Shown: positions 1 to 10,334, numbered from the stretch's first letter. The stretch is DNA of 64,000 nt from Sulfurospirillum cavolei (GCF_001548055.1 NZ_AP014724.1:248001-312000); one strand, 5' to 3'. Program-made: numbers and translations. The notes: generated by a model not told the origin, from the sequence alone.

Positions 1-56
1 TCGGTAATGGCTTTGAGAATATCTTGGTGTAAACCGAAAGATTCAAATGTTTGCAT
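1..56 (-). CDS. DEAD-box RNA helicase, N-terminal fragment (runs off the window)
   Basis: The minus strand starts with ATG at 56 and stays open to the window edge, giving 18 full codons that read MQTFESFGLHQDILKAIT. The F-x-x-F-G-L-x-x-x-I-L-K-A-I pattern is what precedes the Q motif in DEAD-box RNA helicases of the RhlE/CsdA type, which unwind structured RNA with ATP in the cytoplasm. A GGAA stretch lies just before the start. Only the first residues are visible, so the family call rests on this short match. A long leader with its own promoter lies upstream, as is common for cold-responsive helicase genes. Confidence 0.6.
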   Translation of the reverse strand, partial: MQTFESFGLHQDILKAIT

Positions 57-255
57 AATGTATTTCCGTTGTGATTAATTTTTCAAAACAAACTTAAAGT
101 GCGGCGCGGCACAAACTCGTATACATAAAAATTTAATGGGGAGCAACCCGTCAATATCGTATGTAAAAACCTACATACTCACTGAGGATATCCCAAATCC
201 GGTAGGTTTTCGTTGAAGTTCTTTTTTCTCGAAGTCTTGAATTGGAGACATTATA
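57..255 (-). promoter_or_regulatory. Promoter and long structured 5' leader of the helicase gene
   Basis: A perfect -10 hexamer TATAAT is read on the minus strand at 255-250, which puts the transcript start near 243 and leaves a leader of about 185 nt before the helicase ATG. Within the leader, 166-174 and 202-210 are a perfect 9-bp inverted repeat (AAAACCTAC / GTAGGTTTT). No ORF fits here. Long leaders on helicase genes are often cold-responsive or autoregulated; that role is inference. Confidence 0.5.
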
Positions 256-328
256 GTGAAAATAGATTAAAACGAGGTTAATACTTTTTTTAAGGTATAC
301 CGCTAAACTTCGAGAAACATTCGTCGTA

Positions 329-376
329 CCGAAACGATCTTAGCATCAATCGATGTTTTAAGTAAGATCGTTTCGG
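329..376. repeat. Inverted repeat downstream of the FDH-like gene, possible terminator
   Basis: Perfect 14-bp arms at 329-342 and 363-376 (CCGAAACGATCTTA and its complement) flank a 20-nt spacer that contains a small ATCGAT palindrome. The repeat starts 17 bp past the stop of the formate dehydrogenase-like gene. There is no clear T-run on the minus strand after it, so it may be a Rho-independent terminator with a weak tail or an mRNA-stabilising hairpin. Confidence 0.5.
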
Positions 377-392
377 TGTCGTACGCAGTGTT

Positions 393-2456
<2,064 letters not shown>

Positions 2457-2492
2457 GTTGTTTTGCCTTCTTCCGCCTGTTGTCGTGTGCGA

Positions 2493-2498
2493 ATTATA
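2493..2498 (-). promoter_or_regulatory. -10 element for the FDH-like gene
   Basis: TATAAT is read on the minus strand (ATTATA on the plus strand), about 37 bp upstream of the chosen ATG at 2456. It lies inside the upstream-extended reading frame, which supports the internal start. No good -35 is visible. Confidence 0.5.
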
Positions 2499-2585
2499 TA
2501 AAATCACGCCTAAATCAAAAGCCGCTACGGTGTTATTAATTGTGTTTTGATTACAATACGAAAATGAACTTTTAAAGGAGCGCTT

Positions 2586-3158
2586 ATGATTATTTACATC
2601 CACGGATTCGGCTCAAGCGGAGAAGCGAACAAGGCAAAATTGTTGCGTGCGCATTTTCACGAAAAGGGCATTCGCTTTATTGCGCCATCCTTGCCGACGA
2701 TTCCCGATCTTGCGATTCACACGCTTGACGAATTGATCGAGTCGTATCTCGCGAACGAAACGGTTTATTTGATGGGTTCTTCTTTGGGCGGGTATTACGC
2801 GCTTTATTTGAGCGATAAGTACCATCTCAAAGCCGTCTTGATCAATCCCGCGATCAATGCACCCGAAACTTTAGATCGCGCCATCGGACACGGAGTCAAT
2901 TATTACGATAACTCGGCGTATGAGTGGAACGCTTCACATGTCGAAATGCTAGAGAGTTACGAGATCGAAGAGCCCAATCTCAAAAACCTCTTTGTTTTGC
3001 TTCAAAAAGGCGATGAGGTCTTAGACTACGAAGAGGCGTTTGATGTTTTAGAGGGAGCGAAGATGATTGTCGAAGAGGGCGGCACTCACAGTTTTGAGGG
3101 ACTTGAGCGCCACTTTGAGGCTATTCAACGTTTTTTCGGCGTCGCTTTAAAATTGTAA
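2586..3158 (+). CDS. YqiA/YcfP-family alpha/beta-hydrolase (esterase)
   Basis: This small 190-residue alpha/beta hydrolase has the family start MIIYIHGFGSS. The nucleophile elbow is GSSLGGYYA, the acid is probably the Asp in KGDEVLDY, and the catalytic His is in GGTHSFEG. YqiA/YcfP proteins are cytoplasmic esterases whose physiological substrate is unknown. AGGAG stands 4-8 bases before the ATG. The gene is divergent from the FDH-like gene and its 3' end overlaps the end of the convergent exporter gene by 38 bp. Confidence 0.85.
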   Translation: MIIYIHGFGSSGEANKAKLLRAHFHEKGIRFIAPSLPTIPDLAIHTLDELIESYLANETVYLMGSSLGGYYALYLSDKYHLKAVLINPAINAPETLDRAIGHGVNYYDNSAYEWNASHVEMLESYEIEEPNLKNLFVLLQKGDEVLDYEEAFDVLEGAKMIVEEGGTHSFEGLERHFEAIQRFFGVALKL

Positions 3159-4020
3159 TATTGTTGAGCAATTTAACCGCATAAAGCGTCAAAACGGTTC
3201 CTAAAATGATAAAGACGTCCAGCTTCTCGTCCAAAAAGAGCGCACTTAAAATAATGGCGGAGAAGGGCACGAAAAAGACGAACGAACTCACTTCCGCGGC
3301 ACCGAGTTTTTCAATGCCTAAAAAATAAATGGTATTGGCAAACGTGGACGCGGCGAGTGAAATCAACGCGATATTGATCCAAAAAACACGATCGAACGAC
3401 GCAAAAGGCAACGCGCCGATATCGGCAAAAAAAACCCAATCGAGCACAACCGTAACGACGTACATGTAAAACGTAAACACGATCGGCGAAATCTTGGTCG
3501 ACTTGGAGCTGATAATCGTGAGCACCGCCCACAAAATCGCCGCCAGCAAAAAGTAAAGGTTGTGGATCACCCAGATATGCGCCGGATCAAACGTCCAGAT
3601 GTGCAACATCGTTAAAACGCCAAGCGCGCCTATCATCAATGCAAACGCATCTTTGCGCGTGACTTTTTTCGTTCCCAAAATCGCTAAAAAGACAAACGTC
3701 AAAATCGGAATCAGCGTCGTAACCATCGCACCGCCCAAAGACGCCGTACCGAATTTCGTACCGAGATAGTAGTATTTGTTGTACAAAATGAGCGTCACCG
3801 AGACCAAAACAACCAAACCGAAGCTTTTAAGGTCGATTTTAAACGAGTGTTTTAACCAAAGAATGATCGGAACCATCGAAACGGCGGTAATGCCGAAACG
3901 CAACCAGATCATCTCGTAAGCCCCGACGTAATGTCCTATGATTTTGACGTTGACCCACGAACCGCCCCACGCGACCATTGCAAGAAAGAGTAAAAAGAAA
4001 AAAAGATTTTTATGTGCCAT
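3121..4020 (-). CDS. EamA/DMT-family transporter
   Basis: This 299-residue integral membrane protein has about ten hydrophobic segments arranged as two EamA repeats. The first starts at WGGSWVNVKIIG and the second includes the WAVLTIISSKSTKISP and AAEVSSFVFFVPFSA segments. Members of the drug/metabolite transporter superfamily usually export amino acids, metabolites or toxic compounds. The gene follows the AraC-type regulator on the same strand with a 43-bp gap, so the regulator probably controls it. Substrate unknown. Confidence 0.85.
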   Translation of the reverse strand: MAHKNLFFFLLFLAMVAWGGSWVNVKIIGHYVGAYEMIWLRFGITAVSMVPIILWLKHSFKIDLKSFGLVVLVSVTLILYNKYYYLGTKFGTASLGGAMVTTLIPILTFVFLAILGTKKVTRKDAFALMIGALGVLTMLHIWTFDPAHIWVIHNLYFLLAAILWAVLTIISSKSTKISPIVFTFYMYVVTVVLDWVFFADIGALPFASFDRVFWINIALISLAASTFANTIYFLGIEKLGAAEVSSFVFFVPFSAIILSALFLDEKLDVFIILGTVLTLYAVKLLNNITILKRRRKNVE

Positions 4021-4063
4021 AGCAAGCTCCTTGCGTGAAGTGTACCGTTTTTACATGGAGAAG

Positions 4064-4855
4064 TTATAGAATAAAATTGCTTTTTTGCAACGTCTTGGGC
4101 GAATAGCCGTAGATCTTGCGAAACGCTCGGATAAAATGCGACTGGTCGCTAAAGCCCGCCTCCAACGCGACATGCGAAAGTGCCTCGCCTTGCATCACCA
4201 ACGTTTTGGCTTTGCAAACGCGCTTGGCGATGATGTACTGATGCGGGGTCAGTCCCGTATGGTTTTTAAACAGCCTGAGAAAATGGTATTTGCTCACATG
4301 TGCGGTTTTGGCGAGTGCGTTTAACGTGATGTCCGTTTCGATGTTATCGTGGATGTACTCGATGACCGTCGACATCGCTTTAGGCTCGTGACATGTCGGT
4401 GGGTAGGGTGCCGCTTTTCGTGCATAATGCGCGATCAAATAGCCAAGTGCATCGATGAGTCGAGACTCCACGACCATCGCGGCTTCATCGGTGTAAACGG
4501 CTTGAAAAAAGGCGATAAGATGTCTAAAAAGTGCTTCGTCTTCGATGATATGTCGCTCGAAAATCGGCATCTTTTTCTCACCGTACATCTGCTCGTACAG
4601 CGTGCTTAAAAGCTCGGCGTCGGGATAGAAATTGGTGTATTGCCACGCATGCGACTCTCCGCCGTGAATTTCGCCCGGATTGATAATGCGCGCGGTGTGT
4701 TCGTACACCGGAATAATTCGATGCTCGTAATGCGACGTAAATAACCCTCGATACGTTAGCCCGATCGTGTAGGTGTCGTGAAAATGGAACGCGAAGTTAT
4801 CGGTCGAATCGGCGATATTTTCAAACGCCGTATCGCTAAGAAGTGGAAGTTTCAT
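4064..4855 (-). CDS. AraC-family transcriptional regulator
   Basis: At 263 residues it has a cupin-like AraC effector-binding domain (AFHFHDTYTIG near residue 20, INPGEIHGG near 80) and a C-terminal pair of helix-turn-helix motifs (LNALAKTAHVSKYHFLRLF and ALEAGFSDQSHFIRAFRKIY). The ATG at 4855 is preferred to an in-frame TTG six codons upstream, which overlaps a possible -10. It precedes the EamA exporter and probably regulates it together with itself. The effector is unknown. Confidence 0.85.
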   Translation of the reverse strand: MKLPLLSDTAFENIADSTDNFAFHFHDTYTIGLTYRGLFTSHYEHRIIPVYEHTARIINPGEIHGGESHAWQYTNFYPDAELLSTLYEQMYGEKKMPIFERHIIEDEALFRHLIAFFQAVYTDEAAMVVESRLIDALGYLIAHYARKAAPYPPTCHEPKAMSTVIEYIHDNIETDITLNALAKTAHVSKYHFLRLFKNHTGLTPHQYIIAKRVCKAKTLVMQGEALSHVALEAGFSDQSHFIRAFRKIYGYSPKTLQKSNFIL

Positions 4856-4868
4856 AGCACAAGTATAA

Positions 4869-4903
4869 CGCAATTTTGCACGTTAAAATAGTACAAAATT
4901 GCG
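4869..4903. promoter_or_regulatory. Inverted repeat upstream of the araC-type gene: operator or terminator
   Basis: Arms of 13 bp at 4869-4881 and 4891-4903 (CGCAATTTTGCAC, one mismatch) flank a 9-nt spacer. The repeat lies just upstream of a possible -10 (TATACT on the minus strand) of the AraC-type regulator and 7 nt after the stop of the lipoprotein gene. It could be an autoregulatory operator, a terminator for the lipoprotein gene, or both. Confidence 0.45.
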
Positions 4904-4909
4904 CATCAT

Positions 4910-5308
4910 TTAGTAATGCGTAAATTTAACGGCTTGGGCTTTGCCCTCGATGCCGTTCAGTCGATTCCACGAAGCGCCGAGCTTTTCGTAGCGTACGAAA
5001 ATGAGCGCGTCCGCACCTTTTTTGAGAGCTTCTTCTTTGAGCTTGGCTTCAACGTCGGCTTGTTTGGGCTCGTCTCCCCACGGGTTGAGTTTGGTGACGC
5101 TAGCACTCACTTCGCCCATGTTTTTATACGGGCGATCGGCAATATCGAGCTCGTACATCAAAACCGTCGGTTGTAATTTGAAACGAACATCTGCCGCTTT
5201 TGCCTCTTGTTTAGCGGGTTCGGGTGCTTTTTGACTCCAAAAATTCCAATTCATACTGCACCCTGAAAAAAGAGCGACACCTACGATCATTGCCATCCAT
5301 TGTTTCAT
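4910..5308 (-). CDS. Putative lipoprotein of unknown function
   Basis: This 132-residue protein has a short signal peptide ending in the lipobox LFSGC, so Cys17 should be lipidated after cleavage. The C-terminal half (EALKKGADALIFVRYEKLG) has the helix-then-strand pattern seen in YbjQ/RcsF-like small domains, where an ALxxGADA motif precedes a beta strand. That resemblance is by eye only and gives no function. The gene seems monocistronic. Confidence 0.7.
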   Translation of the reverse strand: MKQWMAMIVGVALFSGCSMNWNFWSQKAPEPAKQEAKAADVRFKLQPTVLMYELDIADRPYKNMGEVSASVTKLNPWGDEPKQADVEAKLKEEALKKGADALIFVRYEKLGASWNRLNGIEGKAQAVKFTHY

Positions 5309-5383
5309 TCACTGCTCCTTAAAATTCTTACGATAGTCTAGCAAAACTGTGTTAATGTTTTACATGTATCAGCCATTTTATTC

Positions 5384-5389
5384 TATAAT
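5384..5389 (+). promoter_or_regulatory. -10 element for the AmmeMemoRadiSam operon
   Basis: TATAAT lies 22 bp before the ATG of the AMMECR1-like gene, giving a leader of roughly 15 nt with an AAGGAG ribosome binding site. The upstream DNA is T-rich with no canonical -35. Confidence 0.5.
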
Positions 5390-5411
5390 GAGGCTCTCAT
5401 AAGGAGTTGCC

Positions 5412-5954
5412 ATGCACAATGTGATTCTTGCTCTTGCAAAACAGGCGATCCAAGACGGTTTGGAGCACACTTCGACGATTGATACCAACGCACTTCTCGC
5501 ACAATTTCCCGAATTTTCAAAGCCCAAAGCGACCTTTGTAACGCTCACGCTTGACCGCCAACTTCGCGGCTGTATCGGCTCGCTTGTCGCGCATCGCCCT
5601 TTTTTAGACGACCTCATACATAATGCCAAGGCCGCAGCATTTGATGACCCTCGTTTTTACCCGCTAAGCCCCAAAGAGTTTTTACATGTAAAGATCGAAG
5701 TCTCCCTTTTGAGCGCGCCTGAAGCGGTTGCGTACCGTGACGTTGAAGAGTTGAAGTCGAAAATTTGCGTGGGAGAAGATGGCATCATCTTGCAAAAAGG
5801 GACGCGAAAAGCGACCTTTTTACCCCAAGTGTGGGAGCAACTGCCCAGTTTTGAGCTCTTTTTTTCACACCTGTGTCAAAAAGCGGGACTGGAAGCGGGG
5901 TGTTTGGAGAGTCATCCCGATATTTGGCGTTACAAGGTTGAAAAGGTAAAATAA
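5412..5954 (+). CDS. amrA: AmmeMemoRadiSam system protein A (AMMECR1 domain)
   Basis: This 180-residue protein is a single AMMECR1 domain. It carries the family signature LRGCIGSL (residues 52-59), followed by NAKAAAFDDPRFYPL and the LPQVWEQLP segment near the C-terminus. The human homologue is AMMECR1; the bacterial function is unproven. The gene is first in a compact three-gene operon, with its stop codon overlapping the next start codon. Its size fits the family. Confidence 0.93.
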   Translation: MHNVILALAKQAIQDGLEHTSTIDTNALLAQFPEFSKPKATFVTLTLDRQLRGCIGSLVAHRPFLDDLIHNAKAAAFDDPRFYPLSPKEFLHVKIEVSLLSAPEAVAYRDVEELKSKICVGEDGIILQKGTRKATFLPQVWEQLPSFELFFSHLCQKAGLEAGCLESHPDIWRYKVEKVK

Positions 5955-6943
5955 TGACCTACTTTAAAGCGGAAGGTTCTCGTCTGGTGTGCTTGCTCTG
6001 CGCGCATTATTGCCGTCTCAAAGAGGGACAAAGCGGCATCTGCGGCGTAAATAAAAACGTGCAAGGCGTCATCCAAAATCTCGTCTACGCTCATCCCGCG
6101 GCGTTACATGTAGACCCTGTGGAGAAAAAACCGCTCTACCACTTTTTACCGGGCACGAGGGCACTCTCTTTAGGAACGATCGGCTGTAATTTCAAGTGTC
6201 CGTTTTGCCAAAACTGGAGTATTTCTCAAGAAAAAACCTTACATGTAAAAGAGTTCATCACGCCTGAGCAGATCGTCGAGATGGCACTGCATTACGAATG
6301 TGCTTCCATCGCCTACACCTACAATGAACCGACCATCTTTTACCCCTATGCCCGTGACATCGCTCTTTTGGCGCACAAAAGGGGCATTAAAAACATCTTT
6401 GTGACCAACGGTTTTGAATCAAGTGAAGTGATCGATGATATGAAAGGTGTCATCGACGCGGTCAATGTCGATCTTAAGTCATTTAACCACGACTCCTACA
6501 AAAAAAATCTAGGCGGCAGCCTGGAGATCGTTTTGGAAAACCTCAAACATTTCAAGCAAAACGGCATCTGGGTCGAAGTTACCACTCTCGTCATTCCCAG
6601 CCAAAACGACTCCGATGAGGAGCTCTCTTCCATCGCTTCGTTTATCGCCAAAGAGTTAGGAGAGCAGACCCCGTGGCACATCAGCGCGTTTCACCCTGAT
6701 TATCATGAGCTTTCACTGCCTACAACGCCCCTCCAAACGCTAGAGCGTGCGCAAAATCTTGGTAAAAAGGTCGGACTGAAACACATCTACATCGGCAATG
6801 CAAACTTTGAAAACCCAACACGGTGCGTTACATGTAACGCTGTTTTGATCAAGCGTCACCGCTTTGAAGTCACGGCAAACTCTTTGATCGAGGGATGCTG
6901 TCCAAAATGCCACACCAAACTCGCAGGAGTTTTTGATGACTAA
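5954..6943 (+). CDS. amrS: AmmeMemoRadiSam system radical SAM enzyme
   Basis: At 329 residues it begins with a CLLCAHYC zinc-type motif and then has the radical SAM cluster-binding motif GCNFKCPFC (C-x3-C-x2-C, about residues 79-86). A C-terminal CVTC...CPKC zinc ribbon follows. The enzyme should cleave S-adenosylmethionine reductively in the cytoplasm; its substrate is not established. It shares start/stop overlaps with both neighbours, so translation of the three genes is probably coupled. The same domain layout recurs in the first half of the fusion protein at 50.0-51.8 kb. Confidence 0.93.
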   Translation: MTYFKAEGSRLVCLLCAHYCRLKEGQSGICGVNKNVQGVIQNLVYAHPAALHVDPVEKKPLYHFLPGTRALSLGTIGCNFKCPFCQNWSISQEKTLHVKEFITPEQIVEMALHYECASIAYTYNEPTIFYPYARDIALLAHKRGIKNIFVTNGFESSEVIDDMKGVIDAVNVDLKSFNHDSYKKNLGGSLEIVLENLKHFKQNGIWVEVTTLVIPSQNDSDEELSSIASFIAKELGEQTPWHISAFHPDYHELSLPTTPLQTLERAQNLGKKVGLKHIYIGNANFENPTRCVTCNAVLIKRHRFEVTANSLIEGCCPKCHTKLAGVFDD

Positions 6944-7727
6944 ACGAAAATCAGCCGTTGCCGGCATGTTTTACCCCGAAAGTTGCGCTGAAATCCAACG
7001 CTATATCGAGCACTTTAATCAAGCAGCCCTCAAGCCGACTTTCGACGTTTCGCCAAAAGCGCTTGTCGTGCCGCATGCGGGCTACATTTACAGTGGCTAC
7101 ACCGCCAATCTTGCCTACCGCTACGCCGCTTTAAAATGCCCCGACATCAAACGTGTCGTGGTCATCGGTCCTAGTCATCGCGTCTACATCGCAGGTGCTT
7201 CCGTCGCGTTGTACGAGGCGTATCACACGCCCTGCGGCGAGCTGGAAATCGACCTTACGTACACTCATACGCTCCAAAAAGAGTTTGCTTTTTTAGATTT
7301 TCACCCCAATGCACACGAAGAGCACTCCACCGAAGTGCAGATGCCCTTCATCCGTCACTACTTCAAACACGCCAAAGTCGTCGAAATCGTCTACGGCGAC
7401 CTTGCGCATACGGAGCTTTCACGCCTCATCGACACCGTACTTCGCGAAGAGCAAACCTTGCTTGTCATTAGCACCGATTTAAGCCATTTTTACACGCAAG
7501 AACGCGCCAACGCGCTCGATCAAACGTGCATCGACGCTATTTCACAGCTTAGCCTCCAAAAACTCTCGCACGGCTGTGAAGCCTGTGGACTCACGGGCGT
7601 GAAAGCACTGGTGCAAAGTGCGCCAAACTTTGGACTTAAACCCTACTTTTTGGACTATCGCACCAGTTACGATCGCACCAAAGACGCAAGCCGTGTCGTC
7701 GGTTACGCTTCGTTTGTGTTGGGGTAA
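6936..7727 (+). CDS. amrB: AmmeMemoRadiSam system protein B (MEMO1 family)
   Basis: This 263-residue MEMO1-like protein has VVPHAGYIYSGYTA, VVIGPSHRVY, and EHSTEVQMPF followed by STDLSHF. These carry the His, Asp and Cys residues that form the metal site in MEMO proteins, a fold related to extradiol dioxygenases. The track-long frame begins at a TTG, but ATG 6936 is preceded by AGGAG at the right distance and is chosen here. It overlaps the end of the radical SAM gene by 8 bp and closes the operon. Confidence 0.92.
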   Translation: MTKRKSAVAGMFYPESCAEIQRYIEHFNQAALKPTFDVSPKALVVPHAGYIYSGYTANLAYRYAALKCPDIKRVVVIGPSHRVYIAGASVALYEAYHTPCGELEIDLTYTHTLQKEFAFLDFHPNAHEEHSTEVQMPFIRHYFKHAKVVEIVYGDLAHTELSRLIDTVLREEQTLLVISTDLSHFYTQERANALDQTCIDAISQLSLQKLSHGCEACGLTGVKALVQSAPNFGLKPYFLDYRTSYDRTKDASRVVGYASFVLG

Positions 7728-8573
7728 TTACACTATCGGCACGTAAATCTCGGTGCGCAAGTTCTCAGGTTTCGTGCGTCTAGGGTCGCGGTTGAGGTAC
7801 TTTTCAAACAAAGGTGCGTCTCGAAGCCCAACACCTTCACCAACCACCCAATCCATAATCTGCGCGTAGGTTAATTTGAGATTTTCATACGCACCTTTAT
7901 GCAAAAACACCGCGCACTTTCCGCCCTCAAGCACTTTTTTGAAGACTTCGCCTTTAGGCTCGATGCTCTCATCTTCGCAAGTAATGCACGCGTCATAACG
8001 CAGTAAATTTTGCTCGACCAGACTCGGGTTATCGTGACCGACACCAAAGTGCATCGTCGCTTTGCCCATAATATTTTTTCCAAACTTCATCTTTTGCTCA
8101 TACGCAAACGCCATCAAAACACTCCACGCCTCGCACGAAGAGGTTTCGTACGCTCCCGTTTTTCTCACGTAAAAAACACTCAAAGGTTTGAACTCGACAA
8201 ACGTTGGTTTTAGCATCACCACTCCTTTTTTCGCTTTGAGCTGAGTCGCATACGCACGCGGACTCATGCCAAAACGGTTTTTGAACGCTTTAGAAAAAGA
8301 GGCGTTGGTCTCAAACCCACACGAGAGCGCTACATCGGTGATCTTAGGCTCAGTTTTGAGCTTCCACGCCGAATAAACCAGCCTTACCCGAGCGATAAAA
8401 TCGCCGATGTTTTCACCCGTCACGGTTTTGAAGATGCGATGAAAATGGTACTTTGAAAACCCCGCTATACGTGAAAGCTCCTCAAGACTGAGCTCTTTGT
8501 CCGCATTTTGCTCGATGTAAAAAACAACTTTATACACCAAGCGAACGTAGTCTTCGCGGGTACTCTCTTTCAT
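7728..8573 (-). CDS. AraC-family regulator with GyrI-like effector domain
   Basis: At 281 residues the order is the reverse of the other AraC protein. The helix-turn-helix pair comes first (LEELSRIAGFSKYHFHRIF near residue 25; ALSCGFETNASFSKAF near 82), and a GyrI-like small-molecule-binding domain follows from about residue 125. This resembles Rob/SoxS-type and BltR-like regulators of multidrug response. It is convergent with the AmmeMemoRadiSam operon with no gap between the stop codons. Confidence 0.87.
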   Translation of the reverse strand: MKESTREDYVRLVYKVVFYIEQNADKELSLEELSRIAGFSKYHFHRIFKTVTGENIGDFIARVRLVYSAWKLKTEPKITDVALSCGFETNASFSKAFKNRFGMSPRAYATQLKAKKGVVMLKPTFVEFKPLSVFYVRKTGAYETSSCEAWSVLMAFAYEQKMKFGKNIMGKATMHFGVGHDNPSLVEQNLLRYDACITCEDESIEPKGEVFKKVLEGGKCAVFLHKGAYENLKLTYAQIMDWVVGEGVGLRDAPLFEKYLNRDPRRTKPENLRTEIYVPIV

Positions 8574-8641
8574 CTTGCCTCTTTTGCTTTGCGTTTGGAG
8601 TATTGTAGAAAAATCGGGGAATTAAAACTACTCCGATATTG

Positions 8642-9079
8642 CTAAGTTTTAGAAATTATTTTTTTAAAACCTTTGACGTCAACATCATATCCAAGTGATC
8701 GATAAAAAGAATGTGCACCTTCTCTACTAGATGAAGAAACCAACATTATATAGTGACAATTTTCAGCTAATGCCTTTTGCTCTAAAGCTCTAACAAGTTC
8801 TTTACCAATCCCTTGGCCTCTGAATTTTTTTGCGACCACCACATTTTCTATTACCATAAAAGGTTGACATTCTCCCACTAAATCAAAGCAAATAATCCCC
8901 ATTGCTGAAGCTACAAATTCATTATTGACTGTAGCTCCTAGCACAACATAATTTTGATTTTGCATCATCAAATCTAAGCTTAATGACATTTTTTCAAGAT
9001 TACTGAAAATACCAATAAACTCTTTAAATAAAATCGATAACTCTGGCAAATCTGCCTTCGTAACGTTTGCTATTGTCAT
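8642..9079 (-). CDS. GNAT-family N-acetyltransferase
   Basis: This 145-residue protein has the GNAT acetyl-CoA-binding motif KKFRGQGIGKELV near residues 88-100 and a preceding VIENVVVA strand. It should transfer an acetyl group to an unknown amine. It overlaps the stop codon of the TetR-type gene by 4 bp, so the two are co-transcribed. Its base composition is more AT-rich than its neighbours, hinting at separate acquisition. Confidence 0.82.
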   Translation of the reverse strand: MTIANVTKADLPELSILFKEFIGIFSNLEKMSLSLDLMMQNQNYVVLGATVNNEFVASAMGIICFDLVGECQPFMVIENVVVAKKFRGQGIGKELVRALEQKALAENCHYIMLVSSSSREGAHSFYRSLGYDVDVKGFKKIISKT

Positions 9080-9642
9080 CTCTTCCTCTCAATATGCTCT
9101 ATCAACTCTTCGATTACATCAACATAATCCTGCGCATTTCCACTTGCTTTAGCCGCTAAAATGGCACCTTCAATGGTTGAGGTGATGAAAAGTGCAAGCT
9201 TCGTTGTATCGCACGGTTTCATCTCTTTAACTTCGATGGCTTTGTCCAAAATGGCTTTAATATTCGCGCGAAACGCTCCGTAGATGGACTTCATGAGCGT
9301 ATTAAAATCTTCATCAATGTTGGACATCTCTTGGACGATGTTAGCGATGGGGCAGCCTCGTTTGAAATCTCGCACAGAGGTGTCATGCAACTGCTTGTAA
9401 AACTCCTCCAAAAAGCCGCTGGTGTAGGTTTCGACGTAGCGGTATTTGTCAGCATTCTTTTTGAGGATCGTCTCTTCGATGGCGGCTAAGGCCATCTCTT
9501 TTTTATTGGCAAAGAAGTGGTACATGGAGCCTTTGTGCACGCCCGCTTTGGCTAAAATGTCGGCAAGCGACGCACCTTGGTAACCGTGTGAAAAAACCTC
9601 GTCAAAGGTAGCGTTTATCAGCTTATCGCGTGTTGTTTCCAT
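9076..9642 (-). CDS. TetR/AcrR-family transcriptional repressor
   Basis: At 188 residues the N-terminal helix-turn-helix reads ASLADILAKAGVHKGSMYHF, typical of TetR proteins. The C-terminal ligand domain contains CPIANIVQEMS, which resembles the LmrA/YxaF-like C-terminal domain. Two copies of a palindrome with TTGAC/GTCAA half-sites lie in the divergent intergenic region, so it probably represses itself and the divergent AhpD-like gene. The ligand may be an electrophile or oxidant, given the target; that is inference. Confidence 0.87.
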   Translation of the reverse strand: METTRDKLINATFDEVFSHGYQGASLADILAKAGVHKGSMYHFFANKKEMALAAIEETILKKNADKYRYVETYTSGFLEEFYKQLHDTSVRDFKRGCPIANIVQEMSNIDEDFNTLMKSIYGAFRANIKAILDKAIEVKEMKPCDTTKLALFITSTIEGAILAAKASGNAQDYVDVIEELIEHIERKR

Positions 9643-9667
9643 CGTATCGTCCTTATGTTTCTAACGT

Positions 9668-9740
9668 ATTATAGCACAGTTCTTTGAGACTTGACTAATC
9701 GGTCAAATTTTGTTAGAATGCGTCTTGACTAAACGGTCAA
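9668..9740 (+). promoter_or_regulatory. Divergent promoter with two TetR-type operators
   Basis: Two near-identical palindromes, TTGACTAATCGGTCAA at 9691-9706 and TTGACTAAACGGTCAA at 9725-9740, share TTGAC/GTCAA half-sites. The first supplies the -35 (TTGACT, 9691-9696) of a plus-strand promoter with a 17-bp spacer and -10 TAGAAT at 9714-9719; the second covers the expected start site. TATAAT read on the minus strand at 9673-9668 would drive the tetR-type gene. Binding to both would shut the plus-strand promoter by steric block. Confidence 0.78.
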
Positions 9741-9797
9741 GTTATCCAGTCGCGTTTAAACGCTCGTATCGACACCATCATTTTCAAAGGAAACATA

Positions 9798-10334
9798 ATG
9801 CCATTGATTCAAACGATCAAACCCGAAGATGCCACGGGAGAATTGGCGGAACTTTACGGAAACATTACGGCGATGCGCGGGCGCGTGAGCAATTCGGCGC
9901 AAATTTTTAGCGCAAGCCCCGAACTGATCAAACAGCAAATGAGCTTTATCGAATACTACATGTTAAAACAAAAAAGTCTTTCGATGCCTTTGCTAGCTAG
10001 CATTCGTATGCTCATTTCCGATAAAAACAGTTGCAGCTACTGTGTCGATATGAACGCTTCCATTCTGATTAACATGTTAGGCTGGACGCCCAAAGAAGTC
10101 GAAGCGATGCGCGCCGATCCGCAAAATGCCAAGCTGGATGAAAAAGAAAAAGCGATGCTCCTTTTCGTTTTAAAAGCCGTTCGAACCCCACACGATGTGG
10201 AAGCCAAAGACGTCCAAGCCTTGCGCGATCTTGGCTACAGCGACGGTGAAATTTTGGATGCAACCAATCACGGTGCGCGTATGTCAGCCATCGACATTAT
10301 CTTCGATGCCTTTAAAATCGAAAAAGATTTTTAG
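9798..10334 (+). CDS. Carboxymuconolactone decarboxylase / AhpD-like protein
   Basis: This 178-residue protein has the CMD-domain signature SCSYCVDMN, where the CxxC pair is the redox-active dithiol in AhpD-type peroxidase partners. The later EKAMLLFVLKAV and LDATNHGARMSAID segments fit the helical fold. Family members act as alkylhydroperoxidases or lactone decarboxylases; the CSYC pair favours a redox role. An AAAGGA ribosome site precedes the ATG. It is divergent from, and probably repressed by, the TetR-type regulator. Confidence 0.85.
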   Translation: MPLIQTIKPEDATGELAELYGNITAMRGRVSNSAQIFSASPELIKQQMSFIEYYMLKQKSLSMPLLASIRMLISDKNSCSYCVDMNASILINMLGWTPKEVEAMRADPQNAKLDEKEKAMLLFVLKAVRTPHDVEAKDVQALRDLGYSDGEILDATNHGARMSAIDIIFDAFKIEKDF

